The notes under the pieces are model-generated. The model saw only the letters and a program-made list of their open reading frames with translations. It had not been told where the DNA came from and ran no database searches. The translations under genes were made by a program, and so were the position numbers. A stretch of 64,000 bases of DNA, from contig NZ_OX031157.1 of the NCBI RefSeq assembly GCF_943736995.1, positions 1,907,501 to 1,971,500 on the forward strand, written 5' to 3'. This document shows positions 19,977-33,122 of the stretch, piece by piece. Numbering within the stretch: the stretch's first letter is position 1; every line of letters begins with the position of its first letter. Origin of the DNA: Sporosarcina sp. Marseille-Q4943. GTDB taxonomy: Bacteria > Bacillota > Bacilli > Bacillales_A > Planococcaceae.

Positions 19977-20573
19977 ATGCATTATCCTGAACCGATATCG
20001 AAACTGATTGATAGTTTCATGAAACTGCCAGGCATCGGCCCGAAAACAGCGGGCCGACTGGCGTTTTTTGTATTAAGTATGAAAGAAGACACAGTGCTCG
20101 ACTTTGCCAAAGCGCTAGTCGATGCAAAGCGGAATTTGCGTTTCTGCTCGGTCTGCGGGCATATAACCGATATAGATCCGTGTCAGATCTGCCAGGACCA
20201 ATCTCGTGACCGGTCGATGATTTGCGTCGTCCAGGATCCGAAAGATGTCATTGCGATGGAAAAGATGCGTGATTACAACGGAATGTACCATGTCCTGCAT
20301 GGCGCAATCTCCCCAATGGACGGCGTCGGTCCCGAGGATATCAATGTCCCTTCCTTATTGACACGCCTTCAGGATGAAGAAGTGGAAGAATTGATATTGG
20401 CGACGAACCCGACTATTGAAGGGGAAGCAACGGCGATGTACATTTCCAGACTAGTAAAACCGTCGGGTATAACGACTACGAGAATTGCGCACGGCCTTCC
20501 TGTCGGAGGAGATCTTGAATATGCGGATGAAGTGACATTATCGAAAGCACTTGAAGGACGCAGGGAATTATAG
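19977..20573 (+). CDS. recR: Recombination mediator RecR
   Basis: Acts with RecO/RecF to load RecA at gaps. Helix-hairpin-helix [14 protein letters not shown], zinc finger Cys57, Cys60, Cys69, Cys72 and a Toprim domain (about 80-175; [11 protein letters not shown]) are complete. 198 aa. ATG 11 bp after ebfC with AGGAGG. Confidence 0.97.
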   Translation: MHYPEPISKLIDSFMKLPGIGPKTAGRLAFFVLSMKEDTVLDFAKALVDAKRNLRFCSVCGHITDIDPCQICQDQSRDRSMICVVQDPKDVIAMEKMRDYNGMYHVLHGAISPMDGVGPEDINVPSLLTRLQDEEVEELILATNPTIEGEATAMYISRLVKPSGITTTRIAHGLPVGGDLEYADEVTLSKALEGRREL

Positions 20574-20587
20574 GAGGTCAACGTCCC

Positions 20588-20806
20588 ATGTTTGGCCGAA
20601 AGAGAAAATTAAAAAGGGAATTTGATGCCCAGCTTTACAACTTGCTTATTGAAATGAAGGAAGAGTGGGAGCGGGCGAGGGAAATTGAGAGATACTCACA
20701 TGATTATAATGAAGAAGTGAGTGCACGCAGGAAAATCGCTGAAAGCAAGTATTTTCATCTATTTAAAGAAGCGAAAGAACGCAGGCTCCGTATAGAGCGC
20801 GAATGA
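20588..20806 (+). CDS. yaaL: YaaL family protein (DUF2508)
   Basis: 72-aa highly charged helical protein without membrane segment, always between recR and bofA in Bacillales. The start follows AGGAGG 14 bp after recR. Function unknown. Confidence 0.85.
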   Translation: MFGRKRKLKREFDAQLYNLLIEMKEEWERAREIERYSHDYNEEVSARRKIAESKYFHLFKEAKERRLRIERE

Positions 20807-20851
20807 ACGCCGGCGAAGCACGAGTTGAGAAGGAACGTGATAATTTTTAAG

Positions 20852-20894
20852 GGAAGCGCATAGAGTGGACTATTAGTCGAAAGGGGCGCTTTCC
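20852..20894 (+). promoter_or_regulatory. Hairpin abutting the bofA start codon
   Basis: GGAAGCGC (20852-20859) can pair with GCGCTTTCC (20886-20894, one bulged T). The right arm ends at the base before the bofA ATG and overlaps the edge of the ribosome binding site AAAGGGG. It may limit translation of bofA; this is inference. Confidence 0.35.
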
Positions 20895-21158
20895 ATGAAA
20901 ATTATCGGCATCGCCATCATCGGGGTCATTCTACTCTTTCTATTGATGATGGATAAAAAACAGATCAAGAAATTGTCCGAGCGTCTATCCGTATTTTGGT
21001 TCCGCTTGGCATTCGCGTTTCTCGCACTCTTCATCTTGAACATTGTTGGCGGGTTCGTAGGCATCTATTTTCCGGTGAATATCGCATCGGGGATCCTCTT
21101 AGCCATATTGGGTATCCCGGGCTTTGCCGCATTATTCGCGTTCGCAGTTTTTCTATAA
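20895..21158 (+). CDS. bofA: Pro-sigma-K processing inhibitor BofA
   Basis: An integral membrane protein that inhibits the SpoIVFB protease in the outer forespore membrane and so times sigma-K activation. 87 aa: TM at about 2-18, amphipathic linker, then hydrophobic segments from 33 to the C-terminus with the conserved end GIPGFAALFAFAVFL. Position after recR-yaaL and before an rRNA operon matches B. subtilis. Evidence that the organism sporulates. Confidence 0.92.
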   Translation: MKIIGIAIIGVILLFLLMMDKKQIKKLSERLSVFWFRLAFAFLALFILNIVGGFVGIYFPVNIASGILLAILGIPGFAALFAFAVFL

Positions 21159-21161
21159 TGA

Positions 21162-21194
21162 ATGTCTCTTCTATATAGAAGGGGCATTTTTTTA
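21162..21194 (+). terminator. bofA terminator
   Basis: The 11-bp stem ATGTCTCTTCT / AGAAGGGGCAT (with G-U pairs) is followed by T7. Confidence 0.85.
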
Positions 21195-21306
21195 TTTTGG
21201 AAATGAAGAAGTAGGCATAAACATGTATTACCTTCTATTATAAAAGTAAAAGACAATTAGTGAATAAGTCTAGATAATCGAAAGAAATTGTCTTCTTAAA
21301 AGGGTA

Positions 21307-21335
21307 TTGCAATCAAAAAGACAAGCTGGTATAGT
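21307..21335 (+). promoter_or_regulatory. rRNA operon promoter P1
   Basis: TTGCAA, 17 bp, TATAGT, about 285 bp before 16S. Confidence 0.65.
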
Positions 21336-21404
21336 AATAAACGTTGCAACTCCGGTAAGTAAATAACTACTTCGAAACAGCTAAAAACTTTTTTGAAAAA
21401 GTTG

Positions 21405-21434
21405 TTGACATCGGAATTGTAAGCATGGTATTAT
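21405..21434 (+). promoter_or_regulatory. rRNA operon promoter P2
   Basis: TTGACA, 18 bp, TATTAT. The leader that follows contains CCTTGAAAACTGAACAGC, an antitermination-type leader element also seen (CTTTGAAAACTGG) in the 16S-23S spacer. Confidence 0.75.
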
Positions 21435-21621
21435 ATAAGAGTTGCTTCTGAGAGAGGCAGTGAACACTGAAACAAATGAACCTTGAAAACTGAACAGCAA
21501 AACGTCAACAAATAAAGTTCTGGAGCCGACTCCGTCGGTGAAAGGAACAAACGAATCTTCGGATTCAAAATTGACATCTTAAATGATGCCAGCAAGAAAC
21601 TCGAGCTACTCGAATTTCTCT

Positions 21622-26374
<4,753 letters not shown>

Positions 26375-26463
26375 TTAAGTTATTTAAGTACGGTTGAACT
26401 TGACGTTCAGCGACAATGTTGGTTTTATCTAGTTTTGAACGAACAAGCATCGTTCATACATAG

Positions 26464-26580
26464 TCTGGTGACGAAGGCGAAGAGGTCACACCCGTTCCCA
26501 TACCGAACACGGAAGTTAAGCTCTTCAGCGCCGATGGTAGTAGGGGGCTTCCCCCTGTGAGAGTAGGACGTCGCCGGGCA
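26464..26580 (+). rRNA. rrf: 5S ribosomal RNA (second operon)
   Basis: Identical to the copy at 218-334. Ends pair and the usual conserved loops are present. Confidence 0.95.
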
Positions 26581-26582
26581 AA

Positions 26583-26611
26583 GGCCATCCCCTGTGGGGG
26601 GTGGTTTTTTT
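26583..26611 (+). terminator. Terminator of the second rRNA operon
   Basis: CCATCCCC / GGGGGTGG stem followed by T7. Confidence 0.9.
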
Positions 26612-26664
26612 GTGTTTAAAAAACCAGCTCTATATTGTTTAGTATGGGACTCGGTGCTTTTCCG

Positions 26665-26833
26665 CGTCCAAAGGGGCAGTGTGCCGCGTCCAAAGCAAGC
26701 CCACCCGCGTCCAAACAGTACCGCTTCACGTCCAAAGCAGCAGTCCTACGTCCAAAGGGCATGACTCCGCGCCCAAAGTAAGCCATTCCACGTCCAAAGA
26801 GACCCGTTCCACACCCTAAGAAAGCCCTCATAT
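26665..26833 (+). repeat. 21-bp phased array, CGTCCAAAG family (array A)
   Basis: Eight cores begin at 26665, 26687, 26708, 26729, 26749, 26770, 26791 and 26812, spaced 21 bp (one 22, one 20). The 9-bp core CGTCCAAAG is well kept in seven units while the next 12 bases differ in almost every unit. It lies between the rRNA terminator and the 3' end of a convergent lipoprotein gene. The remainder of 26612-26873 holds a short copy of the post-rrn sequence also found at 601-650. Confidence 0.85.
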
Positions 26834-26873
26834 CTCTTCTAAAAATCGTCCTCTGCCAAAGGAAGCGCACCTA

Positions 26874-27374
26874 TCATTCATTAATTTCATAGATCAATAC
26901 ATCAAATAATTCTGCATTAGTATAAAGCAATATAGCCCATTCCCCTGCCTTAGGAATGTGTACGTTGGAAGGGGCGTGTGCATCTGCTCCGTTATTCGGT
27001 CCTGCAAGACCTGTCGTCCAACCTGATGTTAAGACTGGATGGACAGTGCCAGTATCTCTATGGAGGCCGACGACCGTTAGATTGGTTGCCCAAGGATCTT
27101 CAATCCCCCAAAGATGCCACATCCACTTTTGTTTTGTATTGATGCTTGGCATATCGGCACCAATCACACCTGATTTATTTTCATTTCCAATAATATTGCG
27201 GTTGAATGTAACGGCTTTTTTATCCCAATCGATTTTCTCTAAATCACCCACTGCTACAAAGTCTGGTGTATCTTCAGGAAAAATGAACTCGCTTTCAACT
27301 GATTCATTTGCGGAGCAGCCGATGAGTAGAATAAGCATGCTTAAAACAATGAACCCCCATGGCTTGTAATTCAA
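26874..27374 (-). CDS. Putative lipoprotein, possibly DUF4871-like
   Basis: 166 aa with a lipoprotein signal peptide and lipobox LLIGC-SAN, so it should be anchored to the outer face of the membrane. The mature part has no catalytic motif I recognise; conserved-looking stretches are MWHLWGIEDPWATNL, GPNNGADAHAPSNVHIP and EWAILLYTNAELFDVL. It resembles a Bacillus lipoprotein family that I would tentatively place in DUF4871. Start is a TTG seven bases after AAGGAGGGA. It is a single gene flanked by repeat arrays on both sides; function unknown. Confidence 0.7.
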   Translation of the reverse strand: MNYKPWGFIVLSMLILLIGCSANESVESEFIFPEDTPDFVAVGDLEKIDWDKKAVTFNRNIIGNENKSGVIGADMPSINTKQKWMWHLWGIEDPWATNLTVVGLHRDTGTVHPVLTSGWTTGLAGPNNGADAHAPSNVHIPKAGEWAILLYTNAELFDVLIYEINE

Positions 27375-27442
27375 AAAAATCCCTCCTTCACAGATTCTCT
27401 TGCACTATTAATTGTACCAACTTTCAAACATTAATTGTTTAT

Positions 27443-27531
27443 TTATGCGCGTTTATATTGATTTATGAGATTTTATTTAGATTTATGCGTTTCTAATTTG
27501 ATTTATGAGTAAAAATTAAAATTTATGCGTT
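27443..27531 (+). repeat. 20-bp phased array, TTATGCG family (array 2)
   Basis: Five cores at 27443, 27463, 27483, 27503 and 27523, exactly 20 bp apart, alternating TTATGCG and TTATGAG. Four of the five are preceded by GAT or AGAT-like bases, as in the other members. It lies in the divergent gap between the lipoprotein and the lnr-like cluster. The rest of 27375-27735 shows no other clear feature except a tiny ORF at its end. Confidence 0.85.
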
Positions 27532-27685
27532 TTTAGATCGCTAACAAGTGTTTTTCGTCCGTTTATAAAGGAAATTATCCTACCATCACAATAAAAAACC
27601 TCTCTTAGAGACTTATCTTGTCGCTATTGCTTAAAGACTATGAGTAGTTCATGATTAGGATAATAGACACTGAAGGGGTGCATTG

Positions 27686-27739
27686 ATGGGACGTATTACT
27701 ATCTTGGTCTTTGCAGAGAGAATGGGGGAGTGGGGATGA
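27686..27739 (+). CDS. 17-codon leader ORF coupled to the sensor kinase gene
   Basis: ATG at 27686 is preceded by GAAGGGGTG at plausible spacing. It encodes MGRITILVFAERMGEWG and its stop overlaps the kinase start as ATGA at 27736-27739. That layout fits translational coupling or a regulatory leader peptide. It may be chance; no peptide family is recognised. Confidence 0.35.
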   Translation: MGRITILVFAERMGEWG

Positions 27740-28944
27740 AAAGTTTCTCTTTGTTTTTATTTTCGTTAGTCAGGGTTTTGATGCTTGTCATTTTAAGCGG
27801 TTATTTTCTGCAGATGGTGGAAGCCGACGGGGATTTCCGAACGATTTATATTATTTTTGCCATTCCCGTTTTTATTGTTAGCCATTTCATTCAGATGTCA
27901 AATGTTCGCATGAATGTCAGGGTGGTATGCTCTTCCGTTGACTTCATTATGATTTCCGGATTCGGTTTTTTATTTCCGGAGAGCGGTTATTTGTATTTGA
28001 TCTTTTTTGGCGTTCTGTCTACGACTGTATTCTTAATGTATGAAAATAAAAAGCTTCTTGGACTTCTTTCAGGGTTGTTCTTTGCCGTATGGGTCATAAT
28101 TAGTTTACAAATCTATGCGCAAACGAGCGTATTTTCACTTTCGAGCAATATCGTGAATGGGATGTTCGTCTTTTACGGTGCTTTTGTCGGAAGCCTCATC
28201 CGGAATTTCCGTAATGCAAAAGAGACGATATCTGTTCAATATGGGCAGTTGAATGAATCTCATGAAGCTTTGCAGGCTGTGCACAAGCAGTTGCGGGAGT
28301 ATGCGGAGCAAGTTGAGCAGTTGACGGTCATTCGGGAGAGAAATGAAATTGCTAGGGAAATACACGATACAGTTGGCCATAAAATGACGGCACTCGTTGT
28401 CCAGCTGCAGGTGGCCCATGAAATGGCAGAGAGGGATGCAGGAAAAGCGAAAGAAGTGATTGCTGTCTGTGAGCAGTTGACGCGCGATTCCCTTCATGAG
28501 CTGCGGGTGTCTGTCAGGACATTGAAAGAGGATGGTCGGGGAATGTCATTTCACGAAGTTCTACAGGAGCTGCTGGATGAGTTTTCTGCCATGACGCAAA
28601 TGGAAACGAGTCTATCATTGAACAGTGATTCTTCCGCCATTCCCTCGCCCTTGCAACCGACGATTAAACGGGTTGTCCAGGAAGGGTTGACGAATGCGAA
28701 GAAGCACGGGAATGCCGGTGTTTGCCTAGTGGATATTCAAGTAGAAAATACTGAAATCCGTCTAACGATTAAGGACGATGGTATTGGACAGAAGAATATT
28801 CATCCGAATTTCGGTTTGATCAACATGAAGGAACGGGTTGCGGAGCATGGGGGCTCATTTGCAATTCGAAGCGAGGAAGGGGAAGGTTTTAGGATCTATA
28901 TCACCTTTCCAATCGAACAGGAAGAAGTGGGGGTGTCGGTATGA
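27736..28944 (+). CDS. lnrJ: Sensor histidine kinase, LnrJ/YfiJ-like
   Basis: Membrane sensor of a NarL-class two-component system. About six hydrophobic segments cover residues 1-150, then a coiled linker, the DHp motif REIHDTVGHKMTA with His210 as phospho-acceptor, and a HATPase domain (VQEGLTNAKKHGNA, DDGIG). 402 aa, the size of B. subtilis YfiJ. It overlaps the response regulator by 4 nt. The order kinase-regulator-ATPase-permease-permease and all five sizes match LnrJKLMN, which responds to linearmycin-type polyenes. The ligand here is inferred. A GTG at 27730 is an alternative start. Confidence 0.8.
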   Translation: MKSFSLFLFSLVRVLMLVILSGYFLQMVEADGDFRTIYIIFAIPVFIVSHFIQMSNVRMNVRVVCSSVDFIMISGFGFLFPESGYLYLIFFGVLSTTVFLMYENKKLLGLLSGLFFAVWVIISLQIYAQTSVFSLSSNIVNGMFVFYGAFVGSLIRNFRNAKETISVQYGQLNESHEALQAVHKQLREYAEQVEQLTVIRERNEIAREIHDTVGHKMTALVVQLQVAHEMAERDAGKAKEVIAVCEQLTRDSLHELRVSVRTLKEDGRGMSFHEVLQELLDEFSAMTQMETSLSLNSDSSAIPSPLQPTIKRVVQEGLTNAKKHGNAGVCLVDIQVENTEIRLTIKDDGIGQKNIHPNFGLINMKERVAEHGGSFAIRSEEGEGFRIYITFPIEQEEVGVSV

Positions 28945-29594
28945 TAAAAATCATGATTGTCGACGACCAGCCTCTGGTACGTGAAGGGCTCGGCACATTG
29001 CTTGGCTTGCGGCCCGGAATAGAAGTCGTCGGGATGGCCGAGGATGGGACAGATGCATTGAATAAAGCGTTGCTGCTTCACCCGGATATCGTGTTAATGG
29101 ATATACGGATGCCTAAAACAAATGGGGTTGAAGGGACGAAGTTGATCAAGGAAAGGCTGCCAGATGTGAAAGTATTAATATTGACGACGTTCAATGACAG
29201 TGCATTTGTGTTCGATGCGCTCGGGGAAGGGGCGAGCGGATATTTGTTGAAGGATATGCCGACGGATACGATCGCTCAAGCCATCCTGACCGTCCATCAT
29301 GGCGGTGTCGTGCTTCCGAAAGAGTTTACGTCACAAGTGTTGCCGGAGCTACGGATGAAAAGCCATGATAAGCCTGCTGAATTTCCGGACGAACTAGGGG
29401 AGCTGTCGGATCGGGAAAGGGAGGTTCTCATGCATTTAGGGCAAGGGTTGAACAATAAGGAAATTGCCGACACGTTGTTCATTACAGAAGGGACGGTCAA
29501 AAACCATGTCTCCAACGTCATTCAAAAGCTCGGGCTCCGTGACCGTACACAGGCAGCCATATTTGCCGTACGGTACGGCATTACAATTTTTTAA
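28941..29594 (+). CDS. lnrK: NarL/LuxR-type response regulator, LnrK/YfiK-like
   Basis: Receiver domain with Asp8-Asp9, phospho-acceptor Asp54 (LMDIRMP) and Lys in GYLLKD. C-terminal LuxR helix-turn-helix (LSDREREVLMHLGQGLNNKE). 217 aa. Coupled to the kinase gene by ATGA. Likely activator of the ABC exporter genes that follow a terminator and a 130-bp gap. Confidence 0.85.
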   Translation: MIKIMIVDDQPLVREGLGTLLGLRPGIEVVGMAEDGTDALNKALLLHPDIVLMDIRMPKTNGVEGTKLIKERLPDVKVLILTTFNDSAFVFDALGEGASGYLLKDMPTDTIAQAILTVHHGGVVLPKEFTSQVLPELRMKSHDKPAEFPDELGELSDREREVLMHLGQGLNNKEIADTLFITEGTVKNHVSNVIQKLGLRDRTQAAIFAVRYGITIF

Positions 29595-29621
29595 TACCAC
29601 TTATTTCATAACACACTATGC

Positions 29622-29650
29622 AAAACGGCACATTGGTGTCGTTTTTTTTA
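29622..29650 (+). terminator. Terminator between regulator and exporter genes
   Basis: AAAACGGCAC pairs with GGTGTCGTTT, followed by T8. It separates the two-component genes from the ABC genes, which then need their own regulated promoter. Confidence 0.8.
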
Positions 29651-29724
29651 TGTCCGAAAATCTATCGCACGCTCGATGAAAGAAAAATGGCTAAAACGTA
29701 AGATGAGAGTAAGGAGGGGCTGTC

Positions 29725-30657
29725 ATGCTTACAGTTGCGGACGTGAAAAAGAGCTATCAATCAAAAGAGGTGATTAGAGGAATTTCGCTTGAAGTAAGGG
29801 AAGGAGAATCATTCGGGTTGCTCGGTCCGAATGGTGCTGGGAAGTCAACGCTGATTTCGATGATTTGCGGACTGATTCCATCGAGTGGCGGTGAAATACG
29901 GATAGGCGGAAAGCTCGTTGGCAAGCATTTACGGGAGATTAAACAGCTCATCGGCATGGTTCCTCAAGACATTGCACTTTACCCAACGATGTCGGCGCTC
30001 GAAAATCTCATGTTCTGGGGGAAGATGTACGGTCTATCCGGCAAAAAAGCGAAAGTGCGTGCGGAGGAAGTGTTGGAAACCGTCGGGCTCACGGAGCGCG
30101 CAAAGGATAGGATTGAAACCTTTTCGGGCGGAATGAAGCGGAGGATTAATATTGGGGCGGCACTCATGCACGAACCGCAGCTGCTCATTATGGATGAACC
30201 GACAGTGGGCATCGACCCCCAATCCCGAAATCACATTTTGGAAACGGTCAAACGATTGAACGAACAAGGGTTGACGGTCATCTATACGAGTCACTACATG
30301 GAAGAAGTGGAGTACCTTTGCAGGCGGATCGCCATTATCGACGAGGGGAAACTGATTGCAAGCGGAACGAAGAAAGATCTGGCCAATCGATTGGCAGGAG
30401 GAAGCGTGCTGAAGCTGGCGGTCGAATCAGCGGAAACCTCATTCATTGAAAAGCTGAAGACGTTGGACGGGATTGAAAAGGTCATCACGAAGCCCGACGG
30501 TGAAATCCACCTGCATATGGAATCCGAGACGGAATTGCTGTCGGCTGTTATCGGGCTTGCAAGCCGATTGAATATACAAATACACAATATGCAGCTCGCG
30601 GAATCCAATTTGGAGACGTTATTCCTCCAATTGACGGGACGGACATTACGTGAATAG
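29725..30657 (+). CDS. lnrL: ABC transporter ATPase, LnrL/YfiL-like
   Basis: Drug-exporter type ATPase. Walker A GPNGAGKST (34-42), signature FSGGMKRRINIGAAL, Walker B LLIMDEPTVGID and the H-loop YTSHYMEEVEYL are intact. About 90 extra C-terminal residues are typical of DrrA/NatA-type exporters. 310 aa. ATG after AAGGAGGGG. It works with the two permeases that follow. Confidence 0.88.
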   Translation: MLTVADVKKSYQSKEVIRGISLEVREGESFGLLGPNGAGKSTLISMICGLIPSSGGEIRIGGKLVGKHLREIKQLIGMVPQDIALYPTMSALENLMFWGKMYGLSGKKAKVRAEEVLETVGLTERAKDRIETFSGGMKRRINIGAALMHEPQLLIMDEPTVGIDPQSRNHILETVKRLNEQGLTVIYTSHYMEEVEYLCRRIAIIDEGKLIASGTKKDLANRLAGGSVLKLAVESAETSFIEKLKTLDGIEKVITKPDGEIHLHMESETELLSAVIGLASRLNIQIHNMQLAESNLETLFLQLTGRTLRE

Positions 30658-30668
30658 GGGTGGGCGGA

Positions 30669-31865
30669 ATGAAGAGCCTATTGATTGCCGGTAAAGACGT
30701 CAAAATCCTCGTAAAGGACCGGAAAGCGCTGCTCATGATGATTGTTATGCCGATCGTGTTGACAGCGATACTCGGTTCCGCGCTGAAAGGAGTCATGGGA
30801 GGGGGAGGGATGCCTGAAACGGTATTGGGGGTTTATTCGAACGGCGCGAATGCGTGGGCGACATCTATCCTCCGTTCACTGGAAGATGAAGCGCTCGCCA
30901 TAACAGTGGAGCAGGCATCGACGGAGAAACAGCTGCATGAATGGATGGAGAAAGGGCGAGTGGATGTGGGAGTACTTATCCCGTCCGATTGGGGAGACGC
31001 ATCAGGTGAAGGGCGTGCGGTCATTTTACCGGCTGCTGGACACGAATCCGAAGCAACAATCATCCGGCAGATTTTTGACACGTATGCCGAGACAGCGGAC
31101 GCCGTCGCCGTTTCGACGGAGCTTCTGATGACAGAGGCGGCTACCATCTCCGCAGCTGGTGGAGAGGTAGATATGCAGTCGTTGCACGAGCGGATTGCCG
31201 AATCGATGCAGTCGATTATAAATGAGCCGAGGGACTACGTGGAGGAAACATCCGTCGGGGAACAATCAGTGAGCGCGATGCAATACTATGCCGCTGCGAT
31301 GGCGGCAATGTTCCTTCTATTTAATGCAATGACAGGCGGAAAGTCATTCCACAAGGAGCGACAGACAGAGACGATGGCAAGGCTAATAATGACGCCGACT
31401 TCTGTCCGTTCCATTCTTATTGGGAAGTTCATTGGAACATTCCTCTTCGCTTTCTTCCAGTTCACCATTTTCATGACGGTTACACATTATCTATTGAAGG
31501 TCGACTGGGGCACGAACAGTTTGCAGACATTCTTTATCGCCGTCTGTTACTGCATCGCTGTTTCCGGCCTGTCAATGGTGATGGCCGTCTTTACGACGGA
31601 TGAGAAAATGGCAGACGTTGTCGGAAGCATGGGGATTCAAATTTTGGCATTGCTTGGCGGCTCGATGTTGCCGTTATCGGTATTTCCGGAAGTTTTACGG
31701 AATATCGCGTTATTGACGCCGAATTCGTGGGCGCTGACAGGTTTCACGTCCGTCATGTCCGGTACAGCCTGGTCTGCTCTATGGCTGCCTGCGGGAACGT
31801 TGCTGCTTATTGGCGGCATAGCGACCTTAGTCGGTTCGTTCAGATTAAAGCTTCATTCGTTATAG
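30669..31865 (+). CDS. lnrM: ABC-2 type permease, LnrM/YfiM-like
   Basis: ABC-2 permease: one N-terminal TM (about 20-42), a large extracytoplasmic domain (about 45-210), then five TMs to the C-terminus. 398 aa. I prefer the ATG at 30669 over the GTG at 30660. It follows lnrL by 11 nt and would form a heterodimer with LnrN. Confidence 0.82.
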   Translation: MKSLLIAGKDVKILVKDRKALLMMIVMPIVLTAILGSALKGVMGGGGMPETVLGVYSNGANAWATSILRSLEDEALAITVEQASTEKQLHEWMEKGRVDVGVLIPSDWGDASGEGRAVILPAAGHESEATIIRQIFDTYAETADAVAVSTELLMTEAATISAAGGEVDMQSLHERIAESMQSIINEPRDYVEETSVGEQSVSAMQYYAAAMAAMFLLFNAMTGGKSFHKERQTETMARLIMTPTSVRSILIGKFIGTFLFAFFQFTIFMTVTHYLLKVDWGTNSLQTFFIAVCYCIAVSGLSMVMAVFTTDEKMADVVGSMGIQILALLGGSMLPLSVFPEVLRNIALLTPNSWALTGFTSVMSGTAWSALWLPAGTLLLIGGIATLVGSFRLKLHSL

Positions 31866-31874
31866 GAGGGGTGG

Positions 31875-33023
31875 ATGATGAAGAGGATTGCAACGATTTG
31901 TCTATTTGAAATGAAACGGACATTTAAAAAGAGATCGGCTTACGTCATGATGTTTGCCATGCCGCTATTATTCACTTTCATTTTCGGAGCGTTATTCGGA
32001 TCAGGCTCGGAGAAGAAATGGCGTTTAGCGCTTGTCGATGAAGACCGGACCCCTTTCTCAGAACAGGTCGTAAAGCGGCTAATGACGAATGAAATGATCA
32101 CATTCGAACCGGTAGGAGAGGAACAGGCGAAGGAAATGCTCGCGGGGCAAGAAGTGCAAGGGGTAGTCACAATCGGAAAAGACGTTGCTGAAAAGTTTCT
32201 AAGTAAGCAGCAGGCCATCCATCTTCAGTTTTTGCCAGGAACGACGGCTGCACCCTTGATTGAACAACAGATCATTCGAACCATTCAAGGCATCGACATC
32301 TATTTTGCAGCAGCACAGGTAGGAAGTTTTTATCTGCAGGAAGACTGGGAATCAATCTTTGACAGACTTACCGCGAATGACGGCCAGATCCATGCATGGA
32401 CCGAGCAAGGCTCAATTTCTCGGCAGGCTGGAATGACCGGTATTTCGTACAGCTCGGCAGGATTTGCCATCATGTTTGTCATGATGATGATGCTATCCAT
32501 GACAGGTATATTGATTGAGATGAGGCAGACGGGAATCTGGTCGAGATTGTTCCTGACACCCGCTACGAGAATAGAAATACTGGCCGGTTATTTCCTTACA
32601 TTTTTCCTCGTAGGGTGGATTCAGTTTTTCCTTCTCATCGTCCTTTCCTCGGTCCTGTTCGGCGTAGAGTGGGGAGATCCAATTGGTTTGTTAGCCCTGA
32701 TCACTTCGCTGCTCCTATGTGTCGTCGGACTTGGCATTGCCATCGCAGGCTTTGTAAAGACGGCTGAGCAGCAAAATGCGATCGGCACATTAGTAATCAT
32801 TTCGACTTGTATGCTTGGCGGCGTCTATTGGCCTATCAGCATGGTGCCGGACATGATGCAGAAAATCGCCAATTTCGTCCCACAGGCGTGGGCAATGGAA
32901 GGATTTACGGAGCTCATTATGGAAGGCGGCGCTGTCGGAGATATCATGACGTCAAACTTCGTATTGCTCGGCTTTGCCGCTGTGTTCCTTTCCATCGGAT
33001 TGTCGAGAATGAGATATGTGTAA
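31875..33023 (+). CDS. lnrN: ABC-2 type permease, LnrN/YfiN-like
   Basis: Second ABC-2 permease with the same layout: TM at about 22-42, external domain, five C-terminal TMs (for example GFAIMFVMMMMLSMTGILIE). 382 aa. Start ATG after AGGAGGGG; a second ATG follows at once. Completes the exporter and is followed by a terminator. Confidence 0.82.
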   Translation: MMKRIATICLFEMKRTFKKRSAYVMMFAMPLLFTFIFGALFGSGSEKKWRLALVDEDRTPFSEQVVKRLMTNEMITFEPVGEEQAKEMLAGQEVQGVVTIGKDVAEKFLSKQQAIHLQFLPGTTAAPLIEQQIIRTIQGIDIYFAAAQVGSFYLQEDWESIFDRLTANDGQIHAWTEQGSISRQAGMTGISYSSAGFAIMFVMMMMLSMTGILIEMRQTGIWSRLFLTPATRIEILAGYFLTFFLVGWIQFFLLIVLSSVLFGVEWGDPIGLLALITSLLLCVVGLGIAIAGFVKTAEQQNAIGTLVIISTCMLGGVYWPISMVPDMMQKIANFVPQAWAMEGFTELIMEGGAVGDIMTSNFVLLGFAAVFLSIGLSRMRYV

Positions 33024-33047
33024 GGCCGGGTCCCCCTCGGCTTTTTT
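33024..33047 (+). terminator. lnr cluster terminator
   Basis: GCCGGG / CCCTCGGC hairpin followed by T6. Confidence 0.65.
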
Positions 33048-33122
33048 CATTTCCTAGAAGGAGTTTTCACCCTTAGTTATGCGACTTCCTTTATAATGGA
33101 GACAAAGGAAGTGTGAATCGTA

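Noticed and set aside
26616..26870. 84-residue minus-strand ORF through the CGTCCAAAG array
   Set aside because: Repeat-driven open frame; period steps of 20 and 22 bp break any coding constraint.
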